Source: Syntrophus aciditrophicus SB (GTDB taxonomy: Bacteria > Desulfobacterota > Syntrophia > Syntrophales > Syntrophaceae). Taken from it: a DNA stretch of 64,000 nt. Below are positions 34,132 through 42,763 of this stretch, piece after piece; position 1 is the stretch's first letter, and every line of letters starts with the position of its first letter. Both the position numbers and the translations under genes were made by a program. The notes below the pieces were generated by a model. The model saw nothing but the letters and a program-made list of their open reading frames with translations, did no database searches and was not told where the DNA came from. The DNA lies in NCBI RefSeq assembly GCF_000013405.1, contig NC_007759.1, positions 2,047,001 through 2,111,000 on the forward strand, in the 5' to 3' direction.

Positions 34132-34899
34132 ATGGACATGTGGAAGTTCTTTGACATCACTCATCGTGAGCACATCCTCTGCAATCCGATGAGTCTTGAG
34201 AAATTGGATCAGCTGATTACGCTTCTGCGTCTGAAACCTGGCGCACGCGTGCTTGAAATCGCCACCGGAAAGGGCGAATTTATTATCAGGCTTGCAGAAC
34301 GATATCGGCAAATGACAGGAACAGGGATTGATTTCTCTCCTTACTGCATTGCAGAAGTCCGCAAAAAGCACCAGACACGTGTTCCGGATGCCCAACTCTC
34401 CTTCCTGGAGATGGATGGGGCCGAGTATCTCCCGGAAACCCTGGAGAGCTTTGATCTGGTAGCCTGCATCGGTGCAAGTTGGATTTATGGCGGGCATCGA
34501 GGGACGTTGAACGCGCTATACAGGATGGCAACCCCGGAAAGTTGGATCGTTGTGGGAGAACCGTACTGGCGTCATGAACCGGAAGGAGAGTATTTACAAG
34601 CGATCGGAGTGACACGGAGCGACTTCGGAACGCATTATCAGAATGTAGAGGTCGGGCGAGAGCACGGATTGGAGGCGGTCTACACACTCGTAAGCAGCCA
34701 GGATGACTGGGATAAGTATGAGGGGCTCCAATGGTATGCTGCAGAAACCTGGGCAAGTGACCATCAGAACGATCCCGATGTGGAGACTGTGCTGAAGCGC
34801 GTGCGTGAGAACAAGACAGCGTATTTGAGGTGGGGAAGAGAAACGTTGGGATGGGCGATTTATGTGTTCAGGAAAGGAGGATACGGGGGAAGCAAGTAG
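34132..34899 (+). CDS. SAM-dependent methyltransferase, class I
   Basis: A 255-residue cytosolic methyltransferase of unknown substrate. VLEIATGKGEFIIRLAERY (about residue 40) is motif I, GIDFSPYCIAEVRKK motif II, and FDLVACIGASWIYGG with a following WIVVGEPYW strand complete the fold. The start THREHILCNPMSLEKLDQL is the pattern of small-molecule methyltransferases of the UbiE/CMAS type. It sits in an accessory pocket next to broken acetyltransferase genes, with the DUF6765-like gene 58 bases downstream. Confidence 0.82.
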   Translation: MDMWKFFDITHREHILCNPMSLEKLDQLITLLRLKPGARVLEIATGKGEFIIRLAERYRQMTGTGIDFSPYCIAEVRKKHQTRVPDAQLSFLEMDGAEYLPETLESFDLVACIGASWIYGGHRGTLNALYRMATPESWIVVGEPYWRHEPEGEYLQAIGVTRSDFGTHYQNVEVGREHGLEAVYTLVSSQDDWDKYEGLQWYAAETWASDHQNDPDVETVLKRVRENKTAYLRWGRETLGWAIYVFRKGGYGGSK

Positions 34900-34957
34900 A
34901 AACCATATCCCCTTGAAGGAAAAGGAACAACGAACTCAGCCAGAAAGAGTGTCAAAA

Positions 34958-35950
34958 ATGGACAAGGAATTTCATTACCACATCACCGGCATCATAGCCA
35001 GACGAGCGGGCTTCAGTGATGAAGAAGCTCGAACCATCGCTCACGCCTCTCAACTCGTAGACGACAATGACACCTTGTGTTCCATTCACGATGCGGATTC
35101 CGGCACAGAGTATGAAGTGTATATCAGTCAAACCATGGACATTCTCAAGCCCAAGCGCGAACTGATGCGGATCTACCCTATATTTCATTTTCTCCCCGGT
35201 GATCCCCTTGCGCCCTCCGCTCGGCGGTCTGATGGAAAGATGCACATCTTAACAACGACCCCCCGCAACAATCTTGCCCGCAAGATCATGAAAGCAACAC
35301 GAAAAGAAAAGTCCCCATACCGGCTTCATCGTCTGGGTGTGGCCGCTCACGCCTTCGCCGACACGTGGGCGCATCAGAACTTCGTAGGCTGGTACGACGG
35401 CATTAATGGACAGGACATGAATCTGCTGCCCAATATCGGACATGCCGATTTCATCAATCATCCCGACTGGATGGGTCATTGCTGGAACGACAGCCGGATC
35501 ATAAACAATCAGGTGAACAACCATCACCGTTTCCTCGATGCCGCCAAATGCCTGTTTCAGGAATTCTCTCTCTGTACAAAAGGAAAGAATAAAGACGCGT
35601 CATGGCCTGTTTTGCAGGAGGACCTGCAGAATGCCATGGGACCGGTATTCAGCGGCGAAAAATTGATGGGTGCGGAGGCCCGACTCGAGAAATACGACAA
35701 GTTGTTCAGACTGCCGGATTACGAACCACGCACCTGGTTCAACAGCGCCGTTGAAACTTCCATAAAGGGACTCCCCGACGACTTCATGCCCTCCCTGACT
35801 GTTTTCAAAGACCACCATCAATGGAAGGGTAATTGGCAAAATTCAGACTGGTATCTGTTTCAGGAGGCCGTCAAGGCACACCAGGCTTTCTGTATGAAAG
35901 AACTCACTCCGTTATTCGAACAGATGAATGTAAAGTTAAGCGATCATTAA
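34958..35950 (+). CDS. DUF6765-like histidine-rich protein
   Basis: A 330-residue protein without signal peptide that I match from memory to DUF6765. It starts MDKEFHYHITGIIARRAGF and has histidines at spacing that recalls zinc-dependent phospholipase C/S1 nuclease folds: HYH near residue 6, AHASQLVDDND near 29-39, HRLGVAAHAFADTWAHQNF near 123-141 and HPDWMGHCW near 166. A trinuclear metal site is possible but not shown. The open frame extends upstream to 34862; ATG 34958 is chosen because family proteins begin with this motif. Confidence 0.7.
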   Translation: MDKEFHYHITGIIARRAGFSDEEARTIAHASQLVDDNDTLCSIHDADSGTEYEVYISQTMDILKPKRELMRIYPIFHFLPGDPLAPSARRSDGKMHILTTTPRNNLARKIMKATRKEKSPYRLHRLGVAAHAFADTWAHQNFVGWYDGINGQDMNLLPNIGHADFINHPDWMGHCWNDSRIINNQVNNHHRFLDAAKCLFQEFSLCTKGKNKDASWPVLQEDLQNAMGPVFSGEKLMGAEARLEKYDKLFRLPDYEPRTWFNSAVETSIKGLPDDFMPSLTVFKDHHQWKGNWQNSDWYLFQEAVKAHQAFCMKELTPLFEQMNVKLSDH

Positions 35951-36029
35951 CAGCGGGTACACAAGGTCATAGCCTCGTCACGGAACTATGCCGCATCGAT
36001 TCAGTCATCTCAATATGCAACAAAATTCC

Positions 36030-36151
36030 TTAGAGGAATCTGGTACGGTATCGGCCCGCTTTCCGTGTTGCCGGGGTATCAGAGACAAGGCATTGGAAAA
36101 TCCCTTGTCAACAAAGGCTTGTCCATGCTGAAAGAGCTTGGCGGCCAAGGG
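36030..36151 (+). pseudogene. GNAT acetyltransferase fragment abutting ftsY
   Basis: The frame reads LRGIWYGIGPLSVLPGYQ and RQGIGKSLVNKGLSMLKELG, the central acetyl-CoA-binding part of a GNAT enzyme. Homology stops at about 36150, exactly where the 3' end of the convergent ftsY begins, so the fragment lacks both ends. It looks like debris of an insertion or deletion at this point. Confidence 0.7.
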
Positions 36152-37096
36152 CTAATGATTGCCCTGTTCGAACAGGGCCTCCACGAATTCCTCGCTATTG
36201 AATTCCCGGAGATCGTCCAGCCCCTCGCCGATGCCGATGTACCGGATAGGGATGTTGTATTCCTGGGCGATCCGGAGAATGACGCCGCCCTTGGACGTCC
36301 CGTCGAGTTTCGTCAGGACGATCCCGGTCACTCCCACGGCATCGGTGAACATTTTCGCCTGGTTGACGGCGTTCTGGCCCGTCGTCGCGTCCAGGACAAG
36401 GAGAACCTCATGAGGCGCGCCGGGAAGTTCGCGGCCCATGATCCGCTTCATCTTCTTCATTTCTTCCATGAGATTGACTTGGGTATGAAGCCTCCCCGCC
36501 GTATCGATAATCAACACCTCCGCTTTGCCGGATTTTGCCGCTGTAATCGCATCGAAAACGACCGCCGAGGGATCTGAATCCTGCTTCTGCTTTATCAGGG
36601 GCACCCCCACCCGCTGACTCCAGATCTCCAGCTGCTCGATAGCCGCTGCCCGGAAGGTGTCGGCAGCAACCATTGCAACAGTTCGACCCTCCTCCTTGAA
36701 TTGATTCGCCAGCTTGCCGATGGTGGTGGTTTTTCCCGTCCCGTTGACGCCGACGACGAGGATCGTGAAAATCTGCTTCTCCGGGATAACGAGCGGCGCT
36801 TCGTTCTTCTTCAGAAGTGTTTTCATCGTGCTGCGCAGGACTTCCTTCAGCCGCTCGGGAGAATCCAGTTCTTTCCGCTTGACCGAATCGGTCATCTTTT
36901 CAATCAGTTCCGAGGTAAAGGCCGGCCCCACATCTGCCGCGATCAGCGCTTCCTCCAGTTCATCGAAAAGCTCCTGATCGATCTCCTTCTTTCCCAGGAT
37001 GATATCGTCCACATCGGTCAAAAGCAGATCTCGCGTCTTGGCAAGCCCCCGCTTCAGTTTGTCAAAAAATCCCTGTTTCTTTTGAAATATGCTCAT
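36152..37096 (-). CDS. ftsY: Signal recognition particle receptor FtsY
   Basis: GTPase that docks SRP-ribosome complexes at the membrane. 314 residues: a short N-terminal region (no long acidic A domain), N domain (about 20-95), and NG GTPase domain with GVNGTGKTTTIGKLANQF (about residue 117), DTFRAAAIEQL, IIDTAGRLHTQVNLMEE, LTKLDGTSKGG and a GIGEGLDDLREF closing loop. The start ATG 37096 begins MSIFQKK; upstream in-frame codons are unlikely to be used. Convergent with the acetyltransferase fragment. Confidence 0.96.
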   Translation of the reverse strand: MSIFQKKQGFFDKLKRGLAKTRDLLLTDVDDIILGKKEIDQELFDELEEALIAADVGPAFTSELIEKMTDSVKRKELDSPERLKEVLRSTMKTLLKKNEAPLVIPEKQIFTILVVGVNGTGKTTTIGKLANQFKEEGRTVAMVAADTFRAAAIEQLEIWSQRVGVPLIKQKQDSDPSAVVFDAITAAKSGKAEVLIIDTAGRLHTQVNLMEEMKKMKRIMGRELPGAPHEVLLVLDATTGQNAVNQAKMFTDAVGVTGIVLTKLDGTSKGGVILRIAQEYNIPIRYIGIGEGLDDLREFNSEEFVEALFEQGNH

Positions 37097-37491
37097 ATGA
37101 TCAGTCGCTCCGTTAATCGGAAAATCACCTCGGTTCCATTTCACTGCACTATCTTCGTGGCCTGCTTTATCGGCTCTTCGACGCTTTCTTATGTGTACGC
37201 CTTCATCGCATCCGCCCGGCCGCCCCTATATCACCTCTGATCTGGAACCGAAATAAATCCGTTACCTTGAATGGTTTTCCCCGACTTCCCCCGTCGCTTC
37301 GTTTTCATTGCGCGCGGGAAAAACCAACCTTCTCCGCTTTGGCTGTTATACAGAGGCCAGCGCCCTTGTCAATGGTAAATTCCGCGGATCATACTTTTCA
37401 ACAGTTGTATTTTTTCCTTATTTCTGATTAACGGACTCTGTTCGAAAACCTTCCTGCCCGACAACGGCATGAAAAAAAGAGGTCCAGAGTT
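37097..37491. other. Gap between divergent ftsY and the ABC-F gene
   Basis: Should hold the promoters of both genes. I see no small gene and no hairpin with a T-run. TTGTCA near 37366 with CATACT 18 bases downstream is the best, weak, promoter candidate for the ABC-F gene. Confidence 0.35.
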
Positions 37492-39519
37492 TTGATTAAT
37501 TTCAACAATATCCGCCTTTCCTTCGGCGACCGGGTGATCTTTGACGACGTAAGCTGGATGATTTCCCCTCGGAGCCGGATCGGTCTGGTGGGAGACAACG
37601 GCGCAGGCAAGACGACCCTGCTGCGGGCCATCGCGGGCGGCTTGGAGCTGGACGGCGGCAGCATCGACATCGTCGACCGGAAAAATACGACCCTGGGGTA
37701 TCTTCCCCAGGATCTCATTGAGCTGGAATCCCTCAATATCCTGGATTTTCTCAAAAAACGCAGCGGACTGGCAGAGCTGGAAGACGCCATGAAAACCTGC
37801 GAAGAGCGGGTTTCTCTGTGCCCGGCCGACGACCCTGAGCATGAGGCTCTGCTGAAAACCTATGAGAAGGCTGTGGCGGCTTTTCAGGCGAAAGACGGCT
37901 ATGCCTTCGAAGCCCGGGCCCGGCAGGTGCTCCATGGATTCGGATTCCGGGATGCGGATTTTTCCAAAAACTGCCTGGAATTCTCCGGCGGCTGGAAAAT
38001 GAGGATTCTTCTTGCCGTGATTCTGTTGTCGCGGCCGGACATCATGCTCCTCGACGAACCCACCAATCACCTGGATACGGAAAGCATGGAATGGCTGGAA
38101 AGCTACCTGCGGGATTATCCGGGAACGCTGATCACCGTCTCCCACGACCGCACTTTTCTCGACAAGATCACGACCTCGACCGCGGAACTGTCCCAGGGGA
38201 GAATTACGCTGTACAAGGGAAACTACTCCTATTATCTTGCCGAGAAAGAAAAACGGCGCCTGGCCCTGTTGAAGGAAATGGAAAGCCAGAAAGCGGAAAT
38301 CAGGAAAATCCGGGAATTTGTTGAACGGTTCCGTTACAAGGCAACAAAGGCAGCCCAAGTCCAGAGCCGCGTAAAAATGCTCGAAAAAATAGAGCTGATC
38401 CGTGCGGAAGGGGCCGAAAAAACCGTCCGCATCCACTTTCCCGCATGCCCGCCCAGCGGCAGAGATGCGATTTCCGTACGTGGGTTGTCCAAAGCCTATG
38501 GGGACAACGAAGTGTTTTCCAATGTGAATTTCACGGTCACACGGGGGGAAAAAATCGCCCTGGTGGGCATGAACGGCGCGGGCAAATCCACCCTTTCCCG
38601 ACTGCTGAGCCGGATCGAAGAACCCAGCGCCGGCGATGTCCATTACGGGCTGCATGTCAAACTTTCTTTCTTCTCCCAGGAAAGCGCGGAAAATCTGAGT
38701 TACGACAGGACCATTCTGGAGGACATCAACAGCGTCCCGACCCGGTGCAACGACCAGGAAAAACGGAATCTTCTCGGGGCGTTCCTGTTTTCCGGCGACG
38801 ACATTTACAAACCGGTGGCCGTCCTTTCCGGAGGCGAGAAATCCCGCCTTGCCCTGCTGAAAATCCTCATGCAGGACGCCAATCTTCTCATTCTGGATGA
38901 ACCGACAAACCACCTGGATATGAAGACAAAGGACATTTTCCAGGAAGCCCTGCTGGACTACTCCGGCACCGTAATCCTCGTTTCCCATGACCGGTATTTC
39001 CTGGACCGCCTTGTCAACCGGGTCATCGAAATCCGGGATGGACAGGCCTTTGAGTACAAGGGCAACTATTCTTATTTCATTGCCAAACGGGAGGAATTCC
39101 TGGGCGGCATCGGTGCGGCGCAGTCAGGTAAGCAGGCGGCGGTCCCGATCGATAACGGCCGGGAAAGCAAGCTCCAGAGAAAAGAACTGCGGCGGCTGGA
39201 AGCGGAGGAACGAAACCGGCGCGCGAAAATCCGCAGCACCCTGAAAAAAGAACTCGATGCCGTCGAACAGACCATCACCTCCCTGGAAGAACAGAAAGGC
39301 GCCATCGAGGCGACCCTCTGCACACCGGACATCTACCGTGACCCTGAAAAACTGAAGACGCTGCGGCAGGAGCTGCATTCGATAGACAGGGAACTTGAAC
39401 AGTTTTACAAAGACTGGGATGATCTCACCCTGCGGATGGAAGCCCTGGAGAATCCTGCAGGGGAAGATATCCTTTCCTCACCGGCATCGGATTCCATATC
39501 AGGCGCCGTCCAGCCCTGA
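37492..39519 (+). CDS. ABC-F family ATPase (Uup/YdiF-like)
   Basis: Soluble twin-ATPase protein of the ABC-F group, which acts on ribosomes or, for Uup, on branched DNA and ribosome assembly. 675 residues: first ABC domain with GDNGAGKTTLLRAIAG (about 36), FSGGWKMRILLA, LLLDEPTNHLDT; linker (P-site tRNA interaction motif region, about 245-320) rich in Lys and Glu; second ABC domain with GMNGAGKSTLSRLL, LSGGEKSRLALLKIL, LILDEPTNHLDM; and a C-terminal coiled coil (about 560-650) as in Uup. The start is TTG 37492 after GAGGT. The 3' end overlaps the convergent ferritin-like gene by 21 bases. Confidence 0.92.
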   Translation: MINFNNIRLSFGDRVIFDDVSWMISPRSRIGLVGDNGAGKTTLLRAIAGGLELDGGSIDIVDRKNTTLGYLPQDLIELESLNILDFLKKRSGLAELEDAMKTCEERVSLCPADDPEHEALLKTYEKAVAAFQAKDGYAFEARARQVLHGFGFRDADFSKNCLEFSGGWKMRILLAVILLSRPDIMLLDEPTNHLDTESMEWLESYLRDYPGTLITVSHDRTFLDKITTSTAELSQGRITLYKGNYSYYLAEKEKRRLALLKEMESQKAEIRKIREFVERFRYKATKAAQVQSRVKMLEKIELIRAEGAEKTVRIHFPACPPSGRDAISVRGLSKAYGDNEVFSNVNFTVTRGEKIALVGMNGAGKSTLSRLLSRIEEPSAGDVHYGLHVKLSFFSQESAENLSYDRTILEDINSVPTRCNDQEKRNLLGAFLFSGDDIYKPVAVLSGGEKSRLALLKILMQDANLLILDEPTNHLDMKTKDIFQEALLDYSGTVILVSHDRYFLDRLVNRVIEIRDGQAFEYKGNYSYFIAKREEFLGGIGAAQSGKQAAVPIDNGRESKLQRKELRRLEAEERNRRAKIRSTLKKELDAVEQTITSLEEQKGAIEATLCTPDIYRDPEKLKTLRQELHSIDRELEQFYKDWDDLTLRMEALENPAGEDILSSPASDSISGAVQP

Positions 39520-40017
39520 TCTTTCCTGTTCCTGATACCAGGCTGCGGGATTCGTCAGGAATTGCTCTGTGTCTTTCAGAGAAGAAAAGTGCTCGTGCTC
39601 GATCCGGGACAGAAGATCGAAAAAGGCTTTTTCCTGAGGATCGGTCACTTCATCCCGCAGGCGGGCGTAAAAGGCCGTTCCCTTCGCTTCAAAATCAATT
39701 GCTGTCCGAAGTGCTTCCATATCATCCGCGTTTCCGGCAGCCATCTGCTTGACGGATTTAAGGACGTTCTTCAGGACATCCTTTACGGAGGTCTCTTTTA
39801 CCTTGAGCGGCAGCGTCTCCGGCCACTTTTCCTCCTTGACCCAGCGGTCATGGAGCTGCTTCAGCCTCTCGTAGTGTTCCAGCTCTTCATCGGCGATCTG
39901 TTCGAACATCGCCTTTCCCAGTGGATTCCCGGTTCTTCCGGCCTGCTGCAGATAAAACTCCCGTTCATTTGTTTCGTTCTGCAGAGCGACATTCAGGGCA
40001 TTAAGACGCTTTTCCAT
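39499..40017 (-). CDS. Ferritin-like/rubrerythrin-family diiron protein
   Basis: A 172-residue four-helix protein with two ExxH-type half sites: NETNEREFYL and ADEELEHYERL in the first pair, AIDFEAKGTAFYARL and IEHEHFSSLKDTEQFL in the second. These give the ligands of a diiron centre. A rubredoxin domain is absent, so it is not a complete rubrerythrin; such short relatives are taken to handle peroxide or iron. The start follows a good AAGGAGG-like site. It has its own leftward transcription unit. Confidence 0.82.
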   Translation of the reverse strand: MEKRLNALNVALQNETNEREFYLQQAGRTGNPLGKAMFEQIADEELEHYERLKQLHDRWVKEEKWPETLPLKVKETSVKDVLKNVLKSVKQMAAGNADDMEALRTAIDFEAKGTAFYARLRDEVTDPQEKAFFDLLSRIEHEHFSSLKDTEQFLTNPAAWYQEQERSGLDGA

Positions 40018-40161
40018 AAGTCGGCCTCCTTATGCGGTGGGTTGATAAAACCTTTCGGAATTAAATTAAAAAATGCTGGAAATACCCAAGAGAAAAAGAC
40101 CGCTGAAATTAACAAAAAAATAGCACAGGGATTATCCGGGGGTCAAGAAATTTGCCGGAAA

Positions 40162-41763
40162 TCATTCCTCTTTCAGTTCATCGACCGATTCGGCGATATT
40201 CTGACAGTGATCCGAAATCCGTTCCAGCTGAATGAGCAGTTCAATGAAAATGGGACCGGATTCAGCGGCGTCAATCTGGTTATAAAAACGGACCAGATGG
40301 CGATCCCTGGATTCCTTCACTTCCACATCGATCTGCGCTTCACGGCAGGTGATGTTGCGAATTCTTTCTTCATCCCACTGAGAAATCAGCGCCAGGGCGT
40401 CATCCACGTTGGCTGCCACAAGCTGCCGAATATGATCAAATTCCACTTTTCCCATTTCCGTAAACTGAACATTTCTTTTATTTCGAGTCCGTGCCAGTTC
40501 TATGATATTGACGGCATGATCGGCAATTCGTTCGATGTCATCCACCATTGCGGTATAGTTGAACAGCGTCCGGGATGGCTGCGCGGTCAGGGAATTACGT
40601 GACAACTTCCATAAATATCGGACCACGTCTCTGCGGAGATGATCAACGACCAGTTCCATATAGAGGATATTCTCCTGCCTGGCCCGTTCATAATGTTCAA
40701 ACAGGGCCAAACTTTCGGTCATCATTCTGTTGGCCAGAAAAGCCTCTCTTTCCAGTTCTTTTTTGACACAGCGGAGGGCTTCAGGCGGATTGTTCAGACA
40801 AGTCTCATTCAGATACAGAGGCCAAAGAGGAAGGGTTTCCTCCGTTCCGGGAATGAGTTTTTCGATAAGGCGGGAAAAAGGCTTCAGAATGAAAATAAAG
40901 GAAACCGCCAGCAGGACATTGAAAAGCAGATGCCCCAGGGCAATCTGCTGAGCTGCCGAAGTGGACATTCTTTTAAGGATATCGACAAAGAATGGAAAAA
41001 CCGCAAGACAGATCAGAACGCAGAGAAATTTAAAAAGGAAGTGTGAAGCCGCACTCCGTTTTCCGCTGATGCTCGCCACAGATCCCGCCAGCAGGGCCGT
41101 GGCGGTCGTTCCGACATTGGCCCCCATCACGATCGGCAGGGCGTTCTCGATGCCCATGGCTCCCTGCTGAGCCAGGATGACGAGCATGCTGATGGGGATC
41201 GCCGAAGATTGAATGATTCCCGTAAAAACCGCACCCACCAGAACCCCCAGAAGCGGATTTTTCGTTTCCTGAAACAGATGAACGAAAAACGGCGTGTCCT
41301 GAAGAGGCGCCGTAGCCGTGGTGGCCAGGCTCAGTCCGAAAAACATCAGACCGAAGTAAAACAGCGCCTCCCCGATGAGCGTCCAGGAATTTCTGCCAAT
41401 GGCCCAGATCAGACCGCCCAGAATGACGACCACCGGTGACAGAGCGGTCATTTTCCAGACTACAAGCTGCACCGTCAGCGTCGTTCCGATGTCGGCTCCC
41501 AGGATGATGCCCAGCGAGGAATAAAAACTGATCAATCCGGCACTGACCATCCCAATGGTCAGTACGGTCGTGGCGGAACTGCTCTGGAAAAGCATCGTCG
41601 TGATCATGCCGGTGAGCAGGCCATAGACCGGCCTTTCCACGGCATAGCGGATATAGGTGCGTATCCTCTCCGTAAAAACCGTCTGCATGGACTGGCTTAA
41701 TTTGACCATCCCGAAGAGGAATAAGGCGAGTCCCGCGCTCAGAATCAGAATGTCCGCCGGCAT
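40162..41763 (-). CDS. Na+/phosphate cotransporter family protein with PhoU-like tail
   Basis: A 533-residue membrane transporter of the NptA/PNaS type. Two Na/Pi-cotransporter repeats are visible: GLLTGMITTMLFQSSSATTVL (about 55-75) and GAVFTGIIQSSAIPISMLVILAQQG (about 180-204), each with the QSS motif that binds sodium and phosphate. The C-terminal ~200 residues are a PhoU-like helical bundle. I use ATG 41763 (MPADILIL), about 11 bases after GAGGAGAG. A terminator hairpin ends just before that ribosome site. Confidence 0.9.
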   Translation of the reverse strand: MPADILILSAGLALFLFGMVKLSQSMQTVFTERIRTYIRYAVERPVYGLLTGMITTMLFQSSSATTVLTIGMVSAGLISFYSSLGIILGADIGTTLTVQLVVWKMTALSPVVVILGGLIWAIGRNSWTLIGEALFYFGLMFFGLSLATTATAPLQDTPFFVHLFQETKNPLLGVLVGAVFTGIIQSSAIPISMLVILAQQGAMGIENALPIVMGANVGTTATALLAGSVASISGKRSAASHFLFKFLCVLICLAVFPFFVDILKRMSTSAAQQIALGHLLFNVLLAVSFIFILKPFSRLIEKLIPGTEETLPLWPLYLNETCLNNPPEALRCVKKELEREAFLANRMMTESLALFEHYERARQENILYMELVVDHLRRDVVRYLWKLSRNSLTAQPSRTLFNYTAMVDDIERIADHAVNIIELARTRNKRNVQFTEMGKVEFDHIRQLVAANVDDALALISQWDEERIRNITCREAQIDVEVKESRDRHLVRFYNQIDAAESGPIFIELLIQLERISDHCQNIAESVDELKEE

Positions 41764-41781
41764 TGTGTATTCACTCTCCTC

Positions 41782-41837
41782 AAAAAAAAGATCCTCCCGA
41801 CAGTACGGATTCTCCAACAGCCGTCGAAAGGATCTTT
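41782..41837 (-). terminator. Terminator between rubrerythrin and the phosphate cotransporter
   Basis: AAAGATCCT (minus strand, 41837-41829) pairs with AGGATCTTT (41795-41787), with CGAC/GTCG as an inner pair, and is followed by a T-run (41789-41782). It lies 42 bases after the rubrerythrin stop and ends at the cotransporter's ribosome site. Confidence 0.8.
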
Positions 41838-41878
41838 GCAGTAATCTTCATGAATCCGGGGGAAAATATTCGAAAACC

Positions 41879-42376
41879 TCAGTCGATCTTTTTGAAGACC
41901 TTTCCCTTGGCGCCGCAGACAGGACAAGTCTCCGGGGCATCTTTTCCAACCGTGTAACCACAGACCGGGCATACGTAATACGGATAGACTTCTTCAGCGC
42001 TGCCCATTTTCGCCAGCGCTTCTTCGTACAATCGGTGATGCACTTTCTCTACCTCATTGGCATACACGAATGAACGTTCCGCCTCCTTATTTCCCTCGGC
42101 CCTGGCCTGATCGATCATCGCCGGGTACATTTCCCTGAACTCGTGACTTTCCCCGGAAACAGCCTCTTCCAGATTTTCTTTTGTGCTGCGGATGCCCTTC
42201 AGGGCCCGCAGGTGATTATGGGCGTGAACCGTCTCGGCTTCGGCAGCCGCCCGGAATAGTCTGGCAACCTGGGAATATCCTTCCTGTTCCGCCTTTGCCG
42301 CGAAAGCCAGATACTTTCGATTGGCCTGGGACTCACCGGCAAATGCCTCACCCAAATTTTCTTCCGTTTTCGACAT
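41879..42376 (-). CDS. rbr: Rubrerythrin
   Basis: Peroxide-reducing diiron protein of anaerobes. 165 residues: four-helix diiron domain with GEAFAGESQANRKYLAFA, AEAETVHAHNHLRAL, EAVSGESHEFREMYP and FVYANEVEKVHHRLYEEAL, then a rubredoxin-like C-terminus with CPVCGYTVG and CPVCGAKG binding one iron. ATG 42376 follows GGAGGAAG by seven bases; a longer frame to 42427 is unlikely. Together with the ferritin-like protein it gives local oxidative-stress defence. Confidence 0.94.
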   Translation of the reverse strand: MSKTEENLGEAFAGESQANRKYLAFAAKAEQEGYSQVARLFRAAAEAETVHAHNHLRALKGIRSTKENLEEAVSGESHEFREMYPAMIDQARAEGNKEAERSFVYANEVEKVHHRLYEEALAKMGSAEEVYPYYVCPVCGYTVGKDAPETCPVCGAKGKVFKKID

Positions 42377-42763
42377 GAACTCTTCCTCCTTCCTGCTCCT
42401 TGATATCGTTCTGAATGCGTTTTTCATCCCTGACAGAAAAACAGAGAAAAGACCGGAAGAACTATACCATTAACCTGACCTTCAGCGCAATGATCGATCA
42501 TTCCCGACAAAGAACGTATCCCCACTCGGGAAACAGAACCAGCGAGTGGATGCTCAATGTTCAAGGCTCAATCTTTCAGATTGACGAGCATCCCCATTTT
42601 AACCGGCCCTCTCAAAATAAGGTGTCCAAATACCCGTAAAACCGGTGCTATACAACGTGGCGACGATGTAATCTTGGGAATCAGGGTGAAAATCATTCTT
42701 GTCACACCGGTTTTTTTTTGATAGCAAAGCGGCTGGTTTATAAAAAACAAATATAGTAACTTA
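42377..42763 (+). ncRNA. Structured intergenic region, possible small RNA or kpsF leader
   Basis: The 387-base gap between divergent rubrerythrin and kpsF holds several strong inverted repeats on the plus strand: CCACTCG (42522-42528) with CGAGTGG (42543-42549); GGATGCTC (42548-42555) with GAGCATCC (42586-42593), which shares two bases with the first stem and encloses TCAATCT/AGATTGA (42568-42584); and a 10-base stem ending in nine Ts (42638-42719). No coding frame fits. It could be a free small RNA or an untranslated leader; the 5' end is unknown. Confidence 0.4.
42638..42719 (+). terminator. Terminator-like stem upstream of kpsF
   Basis: AAAACCGGTG (42638-42647) pairs perfectly with CACCGGTTTT (42705-42714) around a 57-base loop and is followed by a run of nine Ts (42711-42719). 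It stands 45 bases before the kpsF start. TTGATA (42717-42722) and TATAAA (about 42739) could be a kpsF promoter with short spacing directly after it. Confidence 0.6.

Noticed and set aside
37369-38988. 539-codon leftward frame opposite the ABC-F gene
   Set aside because: The ABC-F frame has both Walker sets; the opposite one has no domain and no start signal.
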